From contig CADCKD010000002.1 of assembly GCA_902801985.1 (NCBI GenBank), positions 124,001 to 188,000 on the forward strand: a stretch of 64,000 nt of DNA, written 5' to 3'. The position numbers and the translations under genes were made by a program. The DNA comes from an uncultured bacterium (GTDB lineage: Bacteria > Cyanobacteriota > Vampirovibrionia > Gastranaerophilales > Gastranaerophilaceae). The notes beneath the pieces were generated by a model. The model saw only the letters and a list, made by a program, of their open reading frames with translations. It ran no database searches and was not told the DNA's origin. Positions 26,134-33,655 of the stretch are shown here, one piece after another. Each line of letters starts with the position of its first letter. The first letter of the stretch is position 1.

Positions 26134-26162
26134 TTGAAGAGTTTTATTTAAAGGAAGGTAAT

Positions 26163-26197
26163 GACTATTTGAATATTTTCAGATAGTCTTTTTTTTT
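26163..26197 (+). terminator. Terminator after the coiled-coil protein gene
   Basis: GACTATTTGAA (26163-26173) pairs with TTCAGATAGTC (26178-26188) with one G-T pair and a 4-nt loop, followed by nine T. Confidence 0.8.
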
Positions 26198-26258
26198 ATA
26201 TGACTTGATTTTCAAAAATGTTTATAGTACATTTATTCATGCGCAAGCACTAGCGATA

Positions 26259-26276
26259 TATGGGCTGCTAGCTCAG
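26259..26276 (+). repeat. Duplicated 5' end of tRNA-Ile
   Basis: TATGGGCTGCTAGCTCAG is identical to the first part of the intact tRNA gene (26431-26448), 172 bp upstream of it. After this the sequence diverges into a GC-richer stretch (AAGCCGAGCAGAGGCATGAG) that cannot fold as a tRNA. Together with a decayed 3' copy downstream it suggests recombination at the tRNA. Confidence 0.6.
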
Positions 26277-26433
26277 CAAGCCGAGCAGAGGCATGAGCGA
26301 AGCGAAAGTCCGACAATTATGTAAAAATGAATATTTTTTCTAATTGGAGGCGGTGCCGTTTAGTGCGAGGCGTAGTAAACAATAGTTGAAAATTAAATAT
26401 ATTTGGTATATTTTTATACAGTAACGAAGTTAT

Positions 26434-26507
<74 letters not shown>

Positions 26508-26515
26508 GATTTAAC

Positions 26516-26541
26516 AAGAGGGTATTAAAACCCTCTTTTTT
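26516..26541 (+). terminator. Terminator after tRNA-Ile
   Basis: AAGAGGGT (26516-26523) pairs with ACCCTCTT (26530-26537), loop ATTAAA, followed by T residues. Confidence 0.85.
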
Positions 26542-26622
26542 AGTGCCTTTGCAGTTCTAGTTTGGCTTTCAGAAATTTGCAAAAATAAAACGTAATATTT
26601 CTGCAGGACTAAAACTCAATAT

Positions 26623-26826
26623 TTATAATATTTTCTGCTTTTTTATAAAAAGTTCGGGAGGGAATGCTTCTCTAACAACTCTTTCAATAGTTTCTCTCGA
26701 TTTGAACTCATCAGCTTTTAATATTTCTACAAATAATTGTTTATACAAAATGACACATTCTTCATAAGAACTTGGTTTATCTTCAAAAATAACTTGATAT
26801 TTTATTTTTTTATCTTTTCTTGCCAT
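26623..26826 (-). CDS. Small hypothetical protein (67 aa)
   Basis: Begins MARKDKKIKYQVIFEDKPSS and has a helical, charged body with VVREAFPPELFIKKQ at the end. I do not recognise it. TATAAA ends 6 nt before the ATG, in line with the leaderless pattern seen elsewhere. It lies just after tRNA-Ile, inside the accessory segment. Confidence 0.45.
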   Translation of the reverse strand: MARKDKKIKYQVIFEDKPSSYEECVILYKQLFVEILKADEFKSRETIERVVREAFPPELFIKKQKIL

Positions 26827-26946
26827 ATATTTTTTATAATTACAAATTTATAAAAGTAAATTCACGACATAAAATCATGCTTTATCGCATGAGTGTTGAT
26901 TTTTCATGAAATTGTCAAGAGTTTGTAACACAAAATGCAAGAAATC

Positions 26947-26975
26947 TTTACAATTAATTTTAAATATGTTATAAT
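26947..26975 (+). promoter_or_regulatory. Strong promoter of a candidate small RNA
   Basis: TTTACA (26947-26952) and a perfect TATAAT (26970-26975) with a 17-nt spacer, reading into a region with no plus-strand gene. Confidence 0.6.
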
Positions 26976-26981
26976 ATTAAT

Positions 26982-27060
26982 AGCTCATCTACCATTCGCA
27001 AGATATTAGTGTAGAAAGAGCGTCGAATCCGCCTTTTTTGAGGCGGTTTCTGCTTTTATA
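26982..27060 (+). ncRNA. Candidate small RNA antisense to a disrupted gene
   Basis: Starting about 7 nt after the promoter, roughly 80 nt run to a hairpin, CCGCCT (27029-27034) with AGGCGG (27041-27046), followed by an interrupted T-rich tract. The RNA contains no start codon with a useful frame. Its 3' part is antisense to the last codons of the disrupted gene at 27006-27548. The terminator is not ideal, so the 3' end is uncertain. Confidence 0.35.
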
Positions 27061-27548
27061 TATTTCTCATAGGATTTTTGCAACTGTCTTTTTTTATTTT
27101 TGTATTTTATTGGATAAGAAGTAATGAAAACATAATATGTAGGTGCTTCTCTTAAGACAATTACAAAATCTTTTTCTTCAAAAAATATAATTAAGTTCTT
27201 TCTATTACGTGAGCGTGTTTCTCTAAAAATTTTAAGTCCAACATATCCCGAATCAATAATTGCTCTATTTCAAGCTATTCTTTCGCACCTATCAAATGCT
27301 ATATTCCTTAATTTGGATTGTTTATTTTTATTGTTACAAATATCTTCTGTCGTCATATGGTGAAAAGTTTGAGGCTTGCCATTTACCATTGGTTCCTTTT
27401 GCAAGCCAATATTTTTGCCAAATAAAACTGGTTTGGAAGTAATAAAATCTCTTTTAAAAATTTCATAAACTTCATTATAATATTCTTCAATAGATTTTCT
27501 ATTATCATATTTAAATAATTCAGGTAACCATGAGAAATTAAAATCCAT
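27006..27548 (-). pseudogene. Gene interrupted by an in-frame TGA (conserved phage/island-type protein)
   Basis: From the ATG at 27548 (GGAGAT ahead) the frame reads through FKRDFITSKPVLFGKNIG, PMVNGKPQTFHHMTTED and FDRCERIA, then meets TGA at 27270-27272. The same frame continues for 87 codons to TAA at 27006-27008 with coherent protein: NRAIIDSGYVGLKIF, KNLIIFFEEKDFVIVLREA and TYYVFITSYPIK. As I recall the family, these proteins have Trp at the TGA position, which would be one G-to-A step from TGG. It overlaps the end of the DUF3800 gene by 11 nt, so the two form one unit. The function of the family is unknown to me; a nuclease/toxin role is conceivable. Confidence 0.6.
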
Positions 27549-28275
27549 TATTTTTATCTCCATTCCACCTAAATAAATTAAATTTATCTTCTCTCAATAA
27601 TGTTGACTTTGTTAAGGTATAACCTCTCTCATTAATTCTAGATATAAGTTTTTTCTTTGCAACACTAGTATCTTTTTGTCTATTGATATATGAAATTGCT
27701 CCAATAATCAAATCTGATAATTGTACCAGTTCTACTTGATGAGATTTCACCTCTTGTATTTTATTAATTATTTTTCCTTTAAATGAATATTGGTTATATA
27801 AATTTTTTTCTAAACATTCTTTTAATTTTTCAATTTTTTGTGAACCTCTTGTATCTTTTATATCCAAATATATATTATAATGACAATCAGGTTTAAAAAT
27901 TGTTTTTAACATAATGTAATACATCTTATAATAAAATTCATCAAACTCTTCTGGACTTTTAAAATTTAATATATCTTTATTGGGAATAAATAATCCTCTA
28001 AAAGATAAATACGAATTATCAAAAAAATAATCAATTATATCTATGTAAAATTCTAATTTACTGTTTGATACTTTAGTCCATTTAATTTCAAACCTATTAT
28101 TTTTATTGAATTTATTTCTTAAATTATGTTTTATTTTAATTTCTCTAATCCTTTTGGAAATTTCTTTAACTTTATTTTTAGGGCAAATAATACCACCCCA
28201 AACCATAACTTTTTGTCTATCATTTTGCAAATGGCAACTTTCATCACAATAAATATTTATTTCTTCTGTTTGCAT
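27538..28275 (-). CDS. DUF3800 domain protein
   Basis: A 245-residue protein with the DUF3800 signature: NIYCDES near residue 7, EIKWTKV near 65, IYLDIKDTRGSQKIEKL near 140 and HQVELVQLSDLIIGAISY near 180. The conserved Asp/Glu residues suggest an RNase H-like metal-dependent fold. The family is common on prophages, islands and near defence genes, but its activity is not settled. AAAGGAAAT precedes the ATG. It is the main gene between the tRNA-Ile and its decayed 3' copy and is followed by an overlapping, interrupted partner. Confidence 0.8.
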   Translation of the reverse strand: MQTEEINIYCDESCHLQNDRQKVMVWGGIICPKNKVKEISKRIREIKIKHNLRNKFNKNNRFEIKWTKVSNSKLEFYIDIIDYFFDNSYLSFRGLFIPNKDILNFKSPEEFDEFYYKMYYIMLKTIFKPDCHYNIYLDIKDTRGSQKIEKLKECLEKNLYNQYSFKGKIINKIQEVKSHQVELVQLSDLIIGAISYINRQKDTSVAKKKLISRINERGYTLTKSTLLREDKFNLFRWNGDKNNGF

Positions 28276-28368
28276 GTTTTATTTCCTTTTTGTATTTATT
28301 ATAGCATATTATTACTAAAGCCGCTTGATATATAAAACGATGTTTGTTTTTTGTATGGCAAAAAACAA

Positions 28369-28491
28369 TTATGCAACTTTTAAAAGCGTGTTAATTTCAA
28401 CAATATTAAATGTTTCGGCGTTTTCTTTAATTTCTTTTATAAACTCATTTACATACAATTTTAAGTTCGAGTTTTGACACCTGCGGCCCAT
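28369..28491 (-). pseudogene. Short frame, possible C-terminal remnant (40 codons)
   Basis: ATG at 28491 to TAA at 28369 reads MGRRCQNSNLKLYVNEF and continues as a charged helix ending NTLLKVA. It looks like a broken-off helical tail rather than a whole protein, and its beginning runs through the tRNA-like sequence. No ribosome-binding site is seen. I list it because the 548 nt between the DUF3800 gene and tspO contain no intact gene. Confidence 0.25.
28465..28490 (+). repeat. Decayed copy of the tRNA-Ile 3' end
   Basis: GTTCGAGT (28465-28472) and CTGCGGCCCA (28481-28490) match the T loop and the 3' acceptor end of tRNA-Ile (26487-26494 and 26498-26507), in the same orientation. The two blocks are 8 nt apart here and 3 nt in the tRNA. 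Such a duplicated tRNA end about 2 kb downstream is the usual mark of a tRNA-targeting insertion, here imperfect. Confidence 0.4.
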
Positions 28492-28528
28492 ATGACAAAG
28501 GATAGGTTTTTACCTATCCTTTGTCATA
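28491..28528. repeat. Perfect 16-17 bp hairpin at the island edge
   Basis: TATGACAAAGGATAGG (28491-28506) is the exact reverse complement of 28513-28528, with a T-rich 4-6 nt loop. It abuts the decayed tRNA end. There is no T tail on the plus strand, so it need not be a terminator. Confidence 0.8.
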
Positions 28529-28700
28529 TCTGTAGTAGGGCGAGAACCACCCATTTATGGTTCGGCGCAAGCGAGCCAAGTGCGGAGCCTTGAGCCTTAT
28601 TGATAGCTGTCCGCAAGACATATAAGGCTCAAGCGGAATCACGTCGAAAGCGAGCACAAACCCGTTAGTTGCAAAGGCAAATTTTGTAACAGTAAAATAA
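28529..28700. other. GC-richer palindromic segment without a convincing gene
   Basis: Base composition is clearly richer in G and C than the surroundings. CTTGAGCCTTAT (28589-28600) pairs perfectly with ATAAGGCTCAAG (28622-28633), and GAACCA pairs with TGGTTC near 28542-28560. A minus-strand frame of 62 codons (28514-28705) runs through it, but it is rich in Arg/Pro, has no ribosome-binding site and is better explained by the structured repeat. It could be a repeat element or a non-coding RNA. The rest of the gap up to tspO shows nothing that I can name. Confidence 0.4.
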
Positions 28701-28823
28701 TGCAAACAAAAACTTTCGTTTTTATTAGAAAATATAAAATCATTTGTGTTAAGTATTTAGAACAATCTAATAATTAACAATTTAGGTAATGAAAAATATA
28801 AAATAAAAGTACAAAATACAAAT

Positions 28824-29210
28824 ATGTTTAATTCTATTTGGTACAACAGTTTAACAAAACCATTTTTGGCACCGCCAAATGAGATTTTTGCTCCTGTTTG
28901 GGGTATTTTATATGTTCTAATTTTTCTGGCTCTTATAATTTACATTGTCCAAAAAGCTAAAAATAAGACCTCGGGATATTTCTTTTTTGGAATACAATTA
29001 CTTTTAAATATCATTTGGTCACCGGTATTTTTCTGGGGCAAAAATATTCTTGCAGCAATGTTTGTCATTATCTTCTTAGATATTTTTGTTTTTCTTACCA
29101 TTAGAAAATTCTATTCAGTTAAAAATATTGCAGGAATTTTGTTAATTCCATACTTTATTTGGATACTTTTTGCAACATATCTGAATGCAGGTTATCTATT
29201 ATTGAATTAA
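28824..29210 (+). CDS. tspO: TspO/MBR family membrane protein
   Basis: A 128-residue protein with the TspO pattern of five membrane helices: WYNSLTKPFLAPPNEIFAPVW (shortened in part), then LYVLIFLALIIYIVQK, FGIQLLLNIIWSPVFFW and IPYFIWILFATYLNAGY. The W-x-x-L-x-K-P...P-P-x-x-F motif and the central Q-x-x-x-N-x-x-W-S-x-x-F-F are the ligand-site signatures for porphyrins and other tetrapyrroles. It is shorter than the usual 155, with a short first loop. The end overlaps the convergent heptosyltransferase gene by 4 nt. Confidence 0.85.
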   Translation: MFNSIWYNSLTKPFLAPPNEIFAPVWGILYVLIFLALIIYIVQKAKNKTSGYFFFGIQLLLNIIWSPVFFWGKNILAAMFVIIFLDIFVFLTIRKFYSVKNIAGILLIPYFIWILFATYLNAGYLLLN

Positions 29211-30262
29211 AATCCTAAAAATTCATCAATTTTTTCAATAACTTCATGAACTCTTGGAGTAAAAGTACAAGCATTTTTATTTAATTTCAATTTACATTTA
29301 CGCTTGAAACAAGGTTGACAACGTAAATAACAAGATCCCAAAGAAGCATATTTATCTCTTGGACCTAATGGGCCTAAAACATCTTTTGGAGTGCAGGTAA
29401 ATATTGCAATAACTTTTGGATTTCGTGAGGCCCAAGCTAAATGTGCACTTCCACTATCAGGAGCTAAAACAAGGTCGCAACGTGAAAAAACTTCAGCAAG
29501 TTCTAAAATATCTGTTTTTCCTGCAAGATTTATCCCTATACCATCCGAAATATAGTCTATCAATTCTTTATCTCCGGGACCGCCGGTGAAAATTAAATTA
29601 CATTTTGGAGTAAGATATTCAACTATTTCACGCCAATTATTTTTATCCCAATGCTTATTGCCCCAAGTCGTTGCAGGAGCAATTGCAACTATTGGTTTTG
29701 TTTTATCAATTCCAAATAATAATTCATCTATTTTTTGTTTTTGCACATCATTTCGAGGAGGCAAAGTAACTTTTATGTCTTCCTGTTTAATATCTATGCC
29801 CAAATAATTCGCATATCTCAGATAATTCATTACTATCGGAGAATCAGGTTGATATGAAATATTATCAATCCATTCATTTCCGCCTAAAAGTGATAATTCT
29901 CGGCCTTCTTTTGAAATAATACGTCTTTTTGCTCCGCAAAAAAGCATCCAATATAAACTTTTTAACATCATTTGAGAATCTATTGCAATATCAAATTTTT
30001 CTGATCTCAGCTGCTGCAAAATGTTCAAATACTCTTTAAAACTTTGTATACTAGGGCCCCGTTTTTTCCATTCCTTCATCGGAACTAAAATTGCCTTATC
30101 CACACAAGGATTATTTTCTACAATTTGGATACCTTTTTCTGATACTAGCCAAGTAACATCATACCCTGCATCTTTTAGCGCATTTGCTAAGGGTACATTA
30201 AAAATTACATCCCCCAATGAGGATAACTTGATTAATAGAGCTTTTTTCTGTTTCTCTTCCAT
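29207..30262 (-). CDS. GT9 heptosyltransferase (WaaC/WaaF-like)
   Basis: A 351-residue glycosyltransferase of family 9, which adds heptose to the LPS inner core from ADP-heptose. It starts with LLIKLSSLGDVIFNVPL, the acceptor-side motif, and later has APATTWGNKHWDKNNW, IFTGGPGDKELI and the donor-site LVLAPDSGSAHLAWA. A Cys cluster (CYLRCQPCFKRKC) near the C-terminus is common in GT9 proteins. It is the third gene of plsY-rsmD-heptosyltransferase, starting 10 nt after rsmD stops, so coupling replaces a ribosome-binding site. Confidence 0.88.
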   Translation of the reverse strand: MEEKQKKALLIKLSSLGDVIFNVPLANALKDAGYDVTWLVSEKGIQIVENNPCVDKAILVPMKEWKKRGPSIQSFKEYLNILQQLRSEKFDIAIDSQMMLKSLYWMLFCGAKRRIISKEGRELSLLGGNEWIDNISYQPDSPIVMNYLRYANYLGIDIKQEDIKVTLPPRNDVQKQKIDELLFGIDKTKPIVAIAPATTWGNKHWDKNNWREIVEYLTPKCNLIFTGGPGDKELIDYISDGIGINLAGKTDILELAEVFSRCDLVLAPDSGSAHLAWASRNPKVIAIFTCTPKDVLGPLGPRDKYASLGSCYLRCQPCFKRKCKLKLNKNACTFTPRVHEVIEKIDEFLGF

Positions 30263-30272
30263 AATAGTGAAA

Positions 30273-30806
30273 TTATTTTAGCATAAAATTCAAAAATGTT
30301 ATATTCTTTTCACCATATTTTTTTTGCTTTATAACTTTGTATGTATCAGGTATATCAACATCATTAACATGTTCTAAAATTACAATACCGTCACAAATTT
30401 TTTTTATAGATTCTAAACTTTGTTCATAAATTCCGGAAAAATATGGCGGATCAACGTATATTACATCAAATTTTTTATTAAGTTTTTGTGTAACTTTTAA
30501 ACTGTCACCTAAAATTAATTCCAAATCATTTTCTTTTTCATATTTTGAAAAATTATTTTTTATAATATTATAAACTTTTTTATTTTTTTCAATCGCAACT
30601 ACACTGTCAAAACCACGAGACAAGGCTTCTAAAGCCATTATTCCCGAACCTGAATACATATCAAGAAAACTTTTACCTTCAAAATCTATCATAGCCCCGA
30701 GAGTGTTAAAAACACCCATACGAACTTTAGACAAAGTCGGACGTGTAATATTTTCGTCCGGAGCAAGCACTTTTTGTCTGTTATAAATTCCGCCGGTAAT
30801 ATTCAT
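30273..30806 (-). CDS. rsmD: 16S rRNA (guanine(966)-N(2))-methyltransferase RsmD
   Basis: Methylates G966 of 16S rRNA during 30S assembly. The 177-residue protein begins with the RsmD leader NITGGIYNRQKVLAP and RPTLSKVRMGVFN, has SAM motif I LDMYSGSGIMALEALSRG and the catalytic N-methyltransferase motif DPPY in VIYVDPPYFSG. Length is typical. It follows plsY by 3 nt. Confidence 0.95.
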   Translation of the reverse strand: MNITGGIYNRQKVLAPDENITRPTLSKVRMGVFNTLGAMIDFEGKSFLDMYSGSGIMALEALSRGFDSVVAIEKNKKVYNIIKNNFSKYEKENDLELILGDSLKVTQKLNKKFDVIYVDPPYFSGIYEQSLESIKKICDGIVILEHVNDVDIPDTYKVIKQKKYGEKNITFLNFMLK

Positions 30807-30809
30807 AAG

Positions 30810-31424
30810 TTATCTTACTTTATTTTCTGTTCCGTTTTTAAGTCTTTTTATATTTTCCCTATGCAAATAAATTACATAAATTGCAGCGATTAAAGCATAT
30901 AAAATATATGCAACCGGCGCATTCATTATCCACATAATAATCGGAGCAATAGATAAAGCAACAATTGAACCTAAAGATACATAGCGCCAAGTCCATGTAA
31001 CAAAAGCCCAAACAGCAGCAATTACAAGACCTGCTTGCCAATTTAAGGCAAGCAACGTTCCAACACCTGAAGCAACAGACTTTCCGCCTGTGAAATTTAA
31101 AAATACCGATTTACTATGACCTAAAATTACACATATTGCCGCTACAACAGGTAAAACACCATAATTCATTAATGCTGTTGCAAATAATGCCGTAAAAATT
31201 ACCGGAATTGCACCTTTTAGGGCATCTAATAACATTACGATAAAAAACCAGTTTCGGCCCATTACACGTTTTACATTTGTTGCTCCTGTTGAACCTGAAC
31301 CAATTTTTCTAATATCTTGACCTGTAAATAATTTAACGATTATATATCCTGTCGGTATTGAACCTATCAGATATGATGCTGCAATTACTAACGCAAATTG
31401 TCTATAAATTTCTGTTATTTCCAT
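30810..31424 (-). CDS. plsY: Glycerol-3-phosphate acyltransferase PlsY
   Basis: Inner-membrane enzyme that moves an acyl chain from acyl-phosphate to glycerol 3-phosphate in phospholipid synthesis. Membrane helices carry the three PlsY motifs: SYLIGSIPTGYIIVK, RKIGSGSTGATNVKRVMG and LGHSKSVFLNFTGGKSVA. 204 residues from the ATG at 31424, which has AAAGAGGAAA ahead; an upstream start would add a Lys-rich leader. First gene of the plsY-rsmD-heptosyltransferase operon. Confidence 0.95.
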   Translation of the reverse strand: MEITEIYRQFALVIAASYLIGSIPTGYIIVKLFTGQDIRKIGSGSTGATNVKRVMGRNWFFIVMLLDALKGAIPVIFTALFATALMNYGVLPVVAAICVILGHSKSVFLNFTGGKSVASGVGTLLALNWQAGLVIAAVWAFVTWTWRYVSLGSIVALSIAPIIMWIMNAPVAYILYALIAAIYVIYLHRENIKRLKNGTENKVR

Positions 31425-31529
31425 ACTTTTCCTCTTTTTCTTTTTAAATAATAAACCAAATATTAAAAAATACATAGTTTTTAATAATAGAAAACAAATA
31501 TGATATAATTTTTTAAACAGGGAGAATTT

Positions 31530-32279
31530 ATGAAAATCGGTATTATTGGTTTAGGTTTAATCGGCGGATCTATTTTTAAAGATTTGAAAAAACTTAATTA
31601 TAACGTTATTGGTGTTTCAAAATCACAAATCGGGGAAAATATTTATGATAATTATTCCGTTTTAAAAGATTGTGAAATTGTTTTTATTTGTTCTGCAATG
31701 AATAAAACATTGTCTATTCTTGATGAACTCGAAAATATACTGTCCCCTCAAACAATAGTGACTGATGTTTGTTCTTTAAAAAAGTTTGTATGTCAAAAAC
31801 AAAGACCTTATAAATTTATTCCTTCACACCCTATGGCCGGAACAGAAAAAAAAGGATATGAAAATTCTTTTGAAGGAATGTTTAATGGTGCAAAATGGGT
31901 TGTCACTCCTGTTTTTGGAGATGATGACAGATTAATTGAAATAATTAAAATGCTTGGAGCAACCCCCATTGTTACTACACCTGAAAAACACGATGAAGCC
32001 GTTGCTTTAATTTCACACATGCCTATGTTGATTTCTCAAGCAATTTTTAAAACCGCACAGAATAATGAACTGGCTTTAAATATTGCTTCTTCCGGTTTTC
32101 GTGATATGACAAGGCTTGCTATGTCGAATGAAGAAATGGCAAATGATATGATTACTATGAACTCTGAAAATATACAAAATGCTGTTTTAAAACTATACAA
32201 ATCAATTGGCGACTTAACTAATTCTGATTACCTTGAACAGATAAAAGAAATTAAATTAAATCGCCAAAAGATGTTTTAA
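31530..32279 (+). CDS. tyrA: Prephenate dehydrogenase TyrA
   Basis: Oxidatively decarboxylates prephenate (or arogenate) for tyrosine synthesis. The Rossmann motif IGIIGLGLIGGSIFKDL opens the 249-residue protein; FIPSHPMAGTEKKGYENS carries the catalytic His, and ISHMPMLISQA and GFRDMTRLA are family blocks of the helical domain. The cofactor loop (VIGVSKSQ) lacks the acidic residue typical of NAD specificity, so NADP and arogenate use, as in cyanobacteria, is possible. GGGAGAAT precedes the ATG. Confidence 0.93.
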   Translation: MKIGIIGLGLIGGSIFKDLKKLNYNVIGVSKSQIGENIYDNYSVLKDCEIVFICSAMNKTLSILDELENILSPQTIVTDVCSLKKFVCQKQRPYKFIPSHPMAGTEKKGYENSFEGMFNGAKWVVTPVFGDDDRLIEIIKMLGATPIVTTPEKHDEAVALISHMPMLISQAIFKTAQNNELALNIASSGFRDMTRLAMSNEEMANDMITMNSENIQNAVLKLYKSIGDLTNSDYLEQIKEIKLNRQKMF

Positions 32280-32294
32280 AAAAATTGTTTTCGA

Positions 32295-32627
32295 TTATTT
32301 TTTTACTACTTTTACTAAAGATTTAAGCGTATTTCCTGCTTTTTTCAATAATGCAACTACTGCATTTTTTGATTTGGTTAAAAGTGTTTTTGTTGCTGAA
32401 AAACCTTTTTTGAAGAATTGGCCAACTTTAGATGCCATATTCTTTAAAAATGGAAGAACTTTTGAAAAACCTGTTTTTGCAGAAGTTTTTACTTTTCCGG
32501 CAATAGATACGGTATCTTGCACCAACGGAGCTGCCGCTTTTTTAACTTTACTTGCGCCATTTTTTGCAGCTTTAGCTGCTTGTGCTGCTGCTTTTCCTAC
32601 TTTATTGCTTACATTCATACTGATCAT
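32295..32627 (-). CDS. Very basic Ala/Lys-rich small protein
   Basis: A 110-residue protein with 24 Lys, one Asp, no Glu and no Arg by my count. It reads as successive amphipathic helices (AAAQAAKAAKNGASKVKKAA; FLKNMASKVGQFFKKGF). Histone H1-like nucleoid binding or membrane association would fit the charge; nothing identifies either. AAAGGAAAT precedes the ATG. It starts 26 nt after the stop of the repeat protein gene and probably shares its mRNA. Confidence 0.55.
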   Translation of the reverse strand: MISMNVSNKVGKAAAQAAKAAKNGASKVKKAAAPLVQDTVSIAGKVKTSAKTGFSKVLPFLKNMASKVGQFFKKGFSATKTLLTKSKNAVVALLKKAGNTLKSLVKVVKK

Positions 32628-32653
32628 TTTTATTTCCTTTCATTTTCTTATGC

Positions 32654-33511
32654 TTAATTCATTAATTGTTCAATAATATGTCTTTCGTTATGTCTTACTT
32701 TTTTGCTGTGAGCTTTTCCTTTTGGTTTTACTCTTTGGCCAGGATTTAGAGATGTTTGCTCACGAATTATTTCGCGTCTTGAAGGTATAATATCTTTAAG
32801 CGATTTTGAACTTTTTTTGACTTGTGGTTTTGCAACTTGAACTGCTTCGTCTTCTACAAAACTAATTGTTGGACGTGGTTTTGCTTGTGGTTTTGCAACT
32901 TGAACGGCTTCTTCTTCCACAAAACTAATTGTTGGACGTGGTTTTGCTGCCGGTGCAACTACATCAGCCTCTGTAAATGTTATTGTTGGGCGCGGTTTTA
33001 CTTGAGGTTTTGCTGCTGGGGCGACTACATCTGCCTCAGTAAAAGTTATTGTCGGGCGCGGTTTTGCTTGTGGCTTTGAAACAGGTGCCACTACGGCATC
33101 ACCTAAAAAATCATTTGATGCACTTGGTTTAACTTCCGGCTTTACCGTAGGTTTTACAACAGGTGCGACCACATCTGCTTCAGTAAATGTTATTGTTGGA
33201 CGTGGTTTTGCCACCTCAGCGGCAGTTTTTGAACCCTTGAAACCATTTATTACATCTTTTGTTTTTTGACCTAATGTATCAATTAACTCTTTCGTTTTTG
33301 AACCTATTTCTTTACCATGTTTTTTAAATAAGATATAACCACCAATAGCAATACCTACAACTACTAAGGCTTTTAGTAATTTGTGTTTATTTTTTTTCTC
33401 TGTTTTATCTGTATTACCTTGAAAACTTGCATTACTGTCAACACCAACATTTCTTAACGGTCTTTGGTAAGAAACCGGTTGAATAAAATTAACACCACTA
33501 ATTCCTGCCAT
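32654..33511 (-). CDS. Single-pass membrane protein with KPRPTI-F repeats, unknown
   Basis: A 285-residue protein. The N-terminus contains NASFQGNTDK, a leader motif like that of other lineage-type proteins here. One membrane segment follows at about 45-62 (KALVVVGIAIGGYILF). Residues 101-230 hold five copies of a Pro/Lys-rich unit, KPRPTITFTEADVVAP or KPRPTISFVEEEAVQV, separated by KPQAK/KPQVK spacers. The C-terminus is basic (SKKVRHNERHIIEQLMN). Such repeats suggest a flexible spacer or a periodic binding tail. Function unknown; it pairs with the basic protein downstream. Confidence 0.6.
   Translation of the reverse strand: MAGISGVNFIQPVSYQRPLRNVGVDSNASFQGNTDKTEKKNKHKLLKALVVVGIAIGGYILFKKHGKEIGSKTKELIDTLGQKTKDVINGFKGSKTAAEVAKPRPTITFTEADVVAPVVKPTVKPEVKPSASNDFLGDAVVAPVSKPQAKPRPTITFTEADVVAPAAKPQVKPRPTITFTEADVVAPAAKPRPTISFVEEEAVQVAKPQAKPRPTISFVEDEAVQVAKPQVKKSSKSLKDIIPSRREIIREQTSLNPGQRVKPKGKAHSKKVRHNERHIIEQLMN
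32822..33211 (-). repeat. Coding tandem repeats in the KPRPTI protein
   Basis: Five coding units of about 50-60 nt with different spacing (residues 101-117, 150-167, 171-188, 190-206 and 211-227). Two sub-types are visible, TITFTEADVVAP and TISFVE-EAVQV, which indicates successive internal duplications. Confidence 0.8.
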
Positions 33512-33610
33512 AAGAATTCCTTCCTTTTCTACCTTATATTTTTATAAAGGCTTTGGAAGTTGATTTATTGCTATTTTTTTATAAAAAAATTTGCATAAGA
33601 ATAGAAAAAA

Positions 33611-33632
33611 GCCGTAAAATATGGCCTTTTTC
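33611..33632. terminator. Terminator between DAHP synthase and the repeat protein
   Basis: GCCGTA and TATGGC (33611-33625) pair with a G-T pair and a 3-nt loop, with A and T runs at either side; it should end the DAHP synthase transcript on the minus strand. Confidence 0.5.
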
Positions 33633-33655
33633 TGTTCTTAATATTTATTCATATT

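Noticed and set aside
27270-27272. Reassignment of TGA to Trp in this organism
   Set aside because: TGA serves as a normal stop at 58677-58679, and Trp is encoded by TGG throughout the window; one in-frame TGA is better explained by mutation.
28514-28705. A 62-codon minus-strand frame in the GC-richer segment
   Set aside because: No ribosome-binding site, odd composition, and it runs through perfect hairpins that explain the sequence better.
32822-33211. A CRISPR or other spacer-repeat array
   Set aside because: The repeats are in frame inside a coding sequence, vary in length and encode the KPRPTI units.
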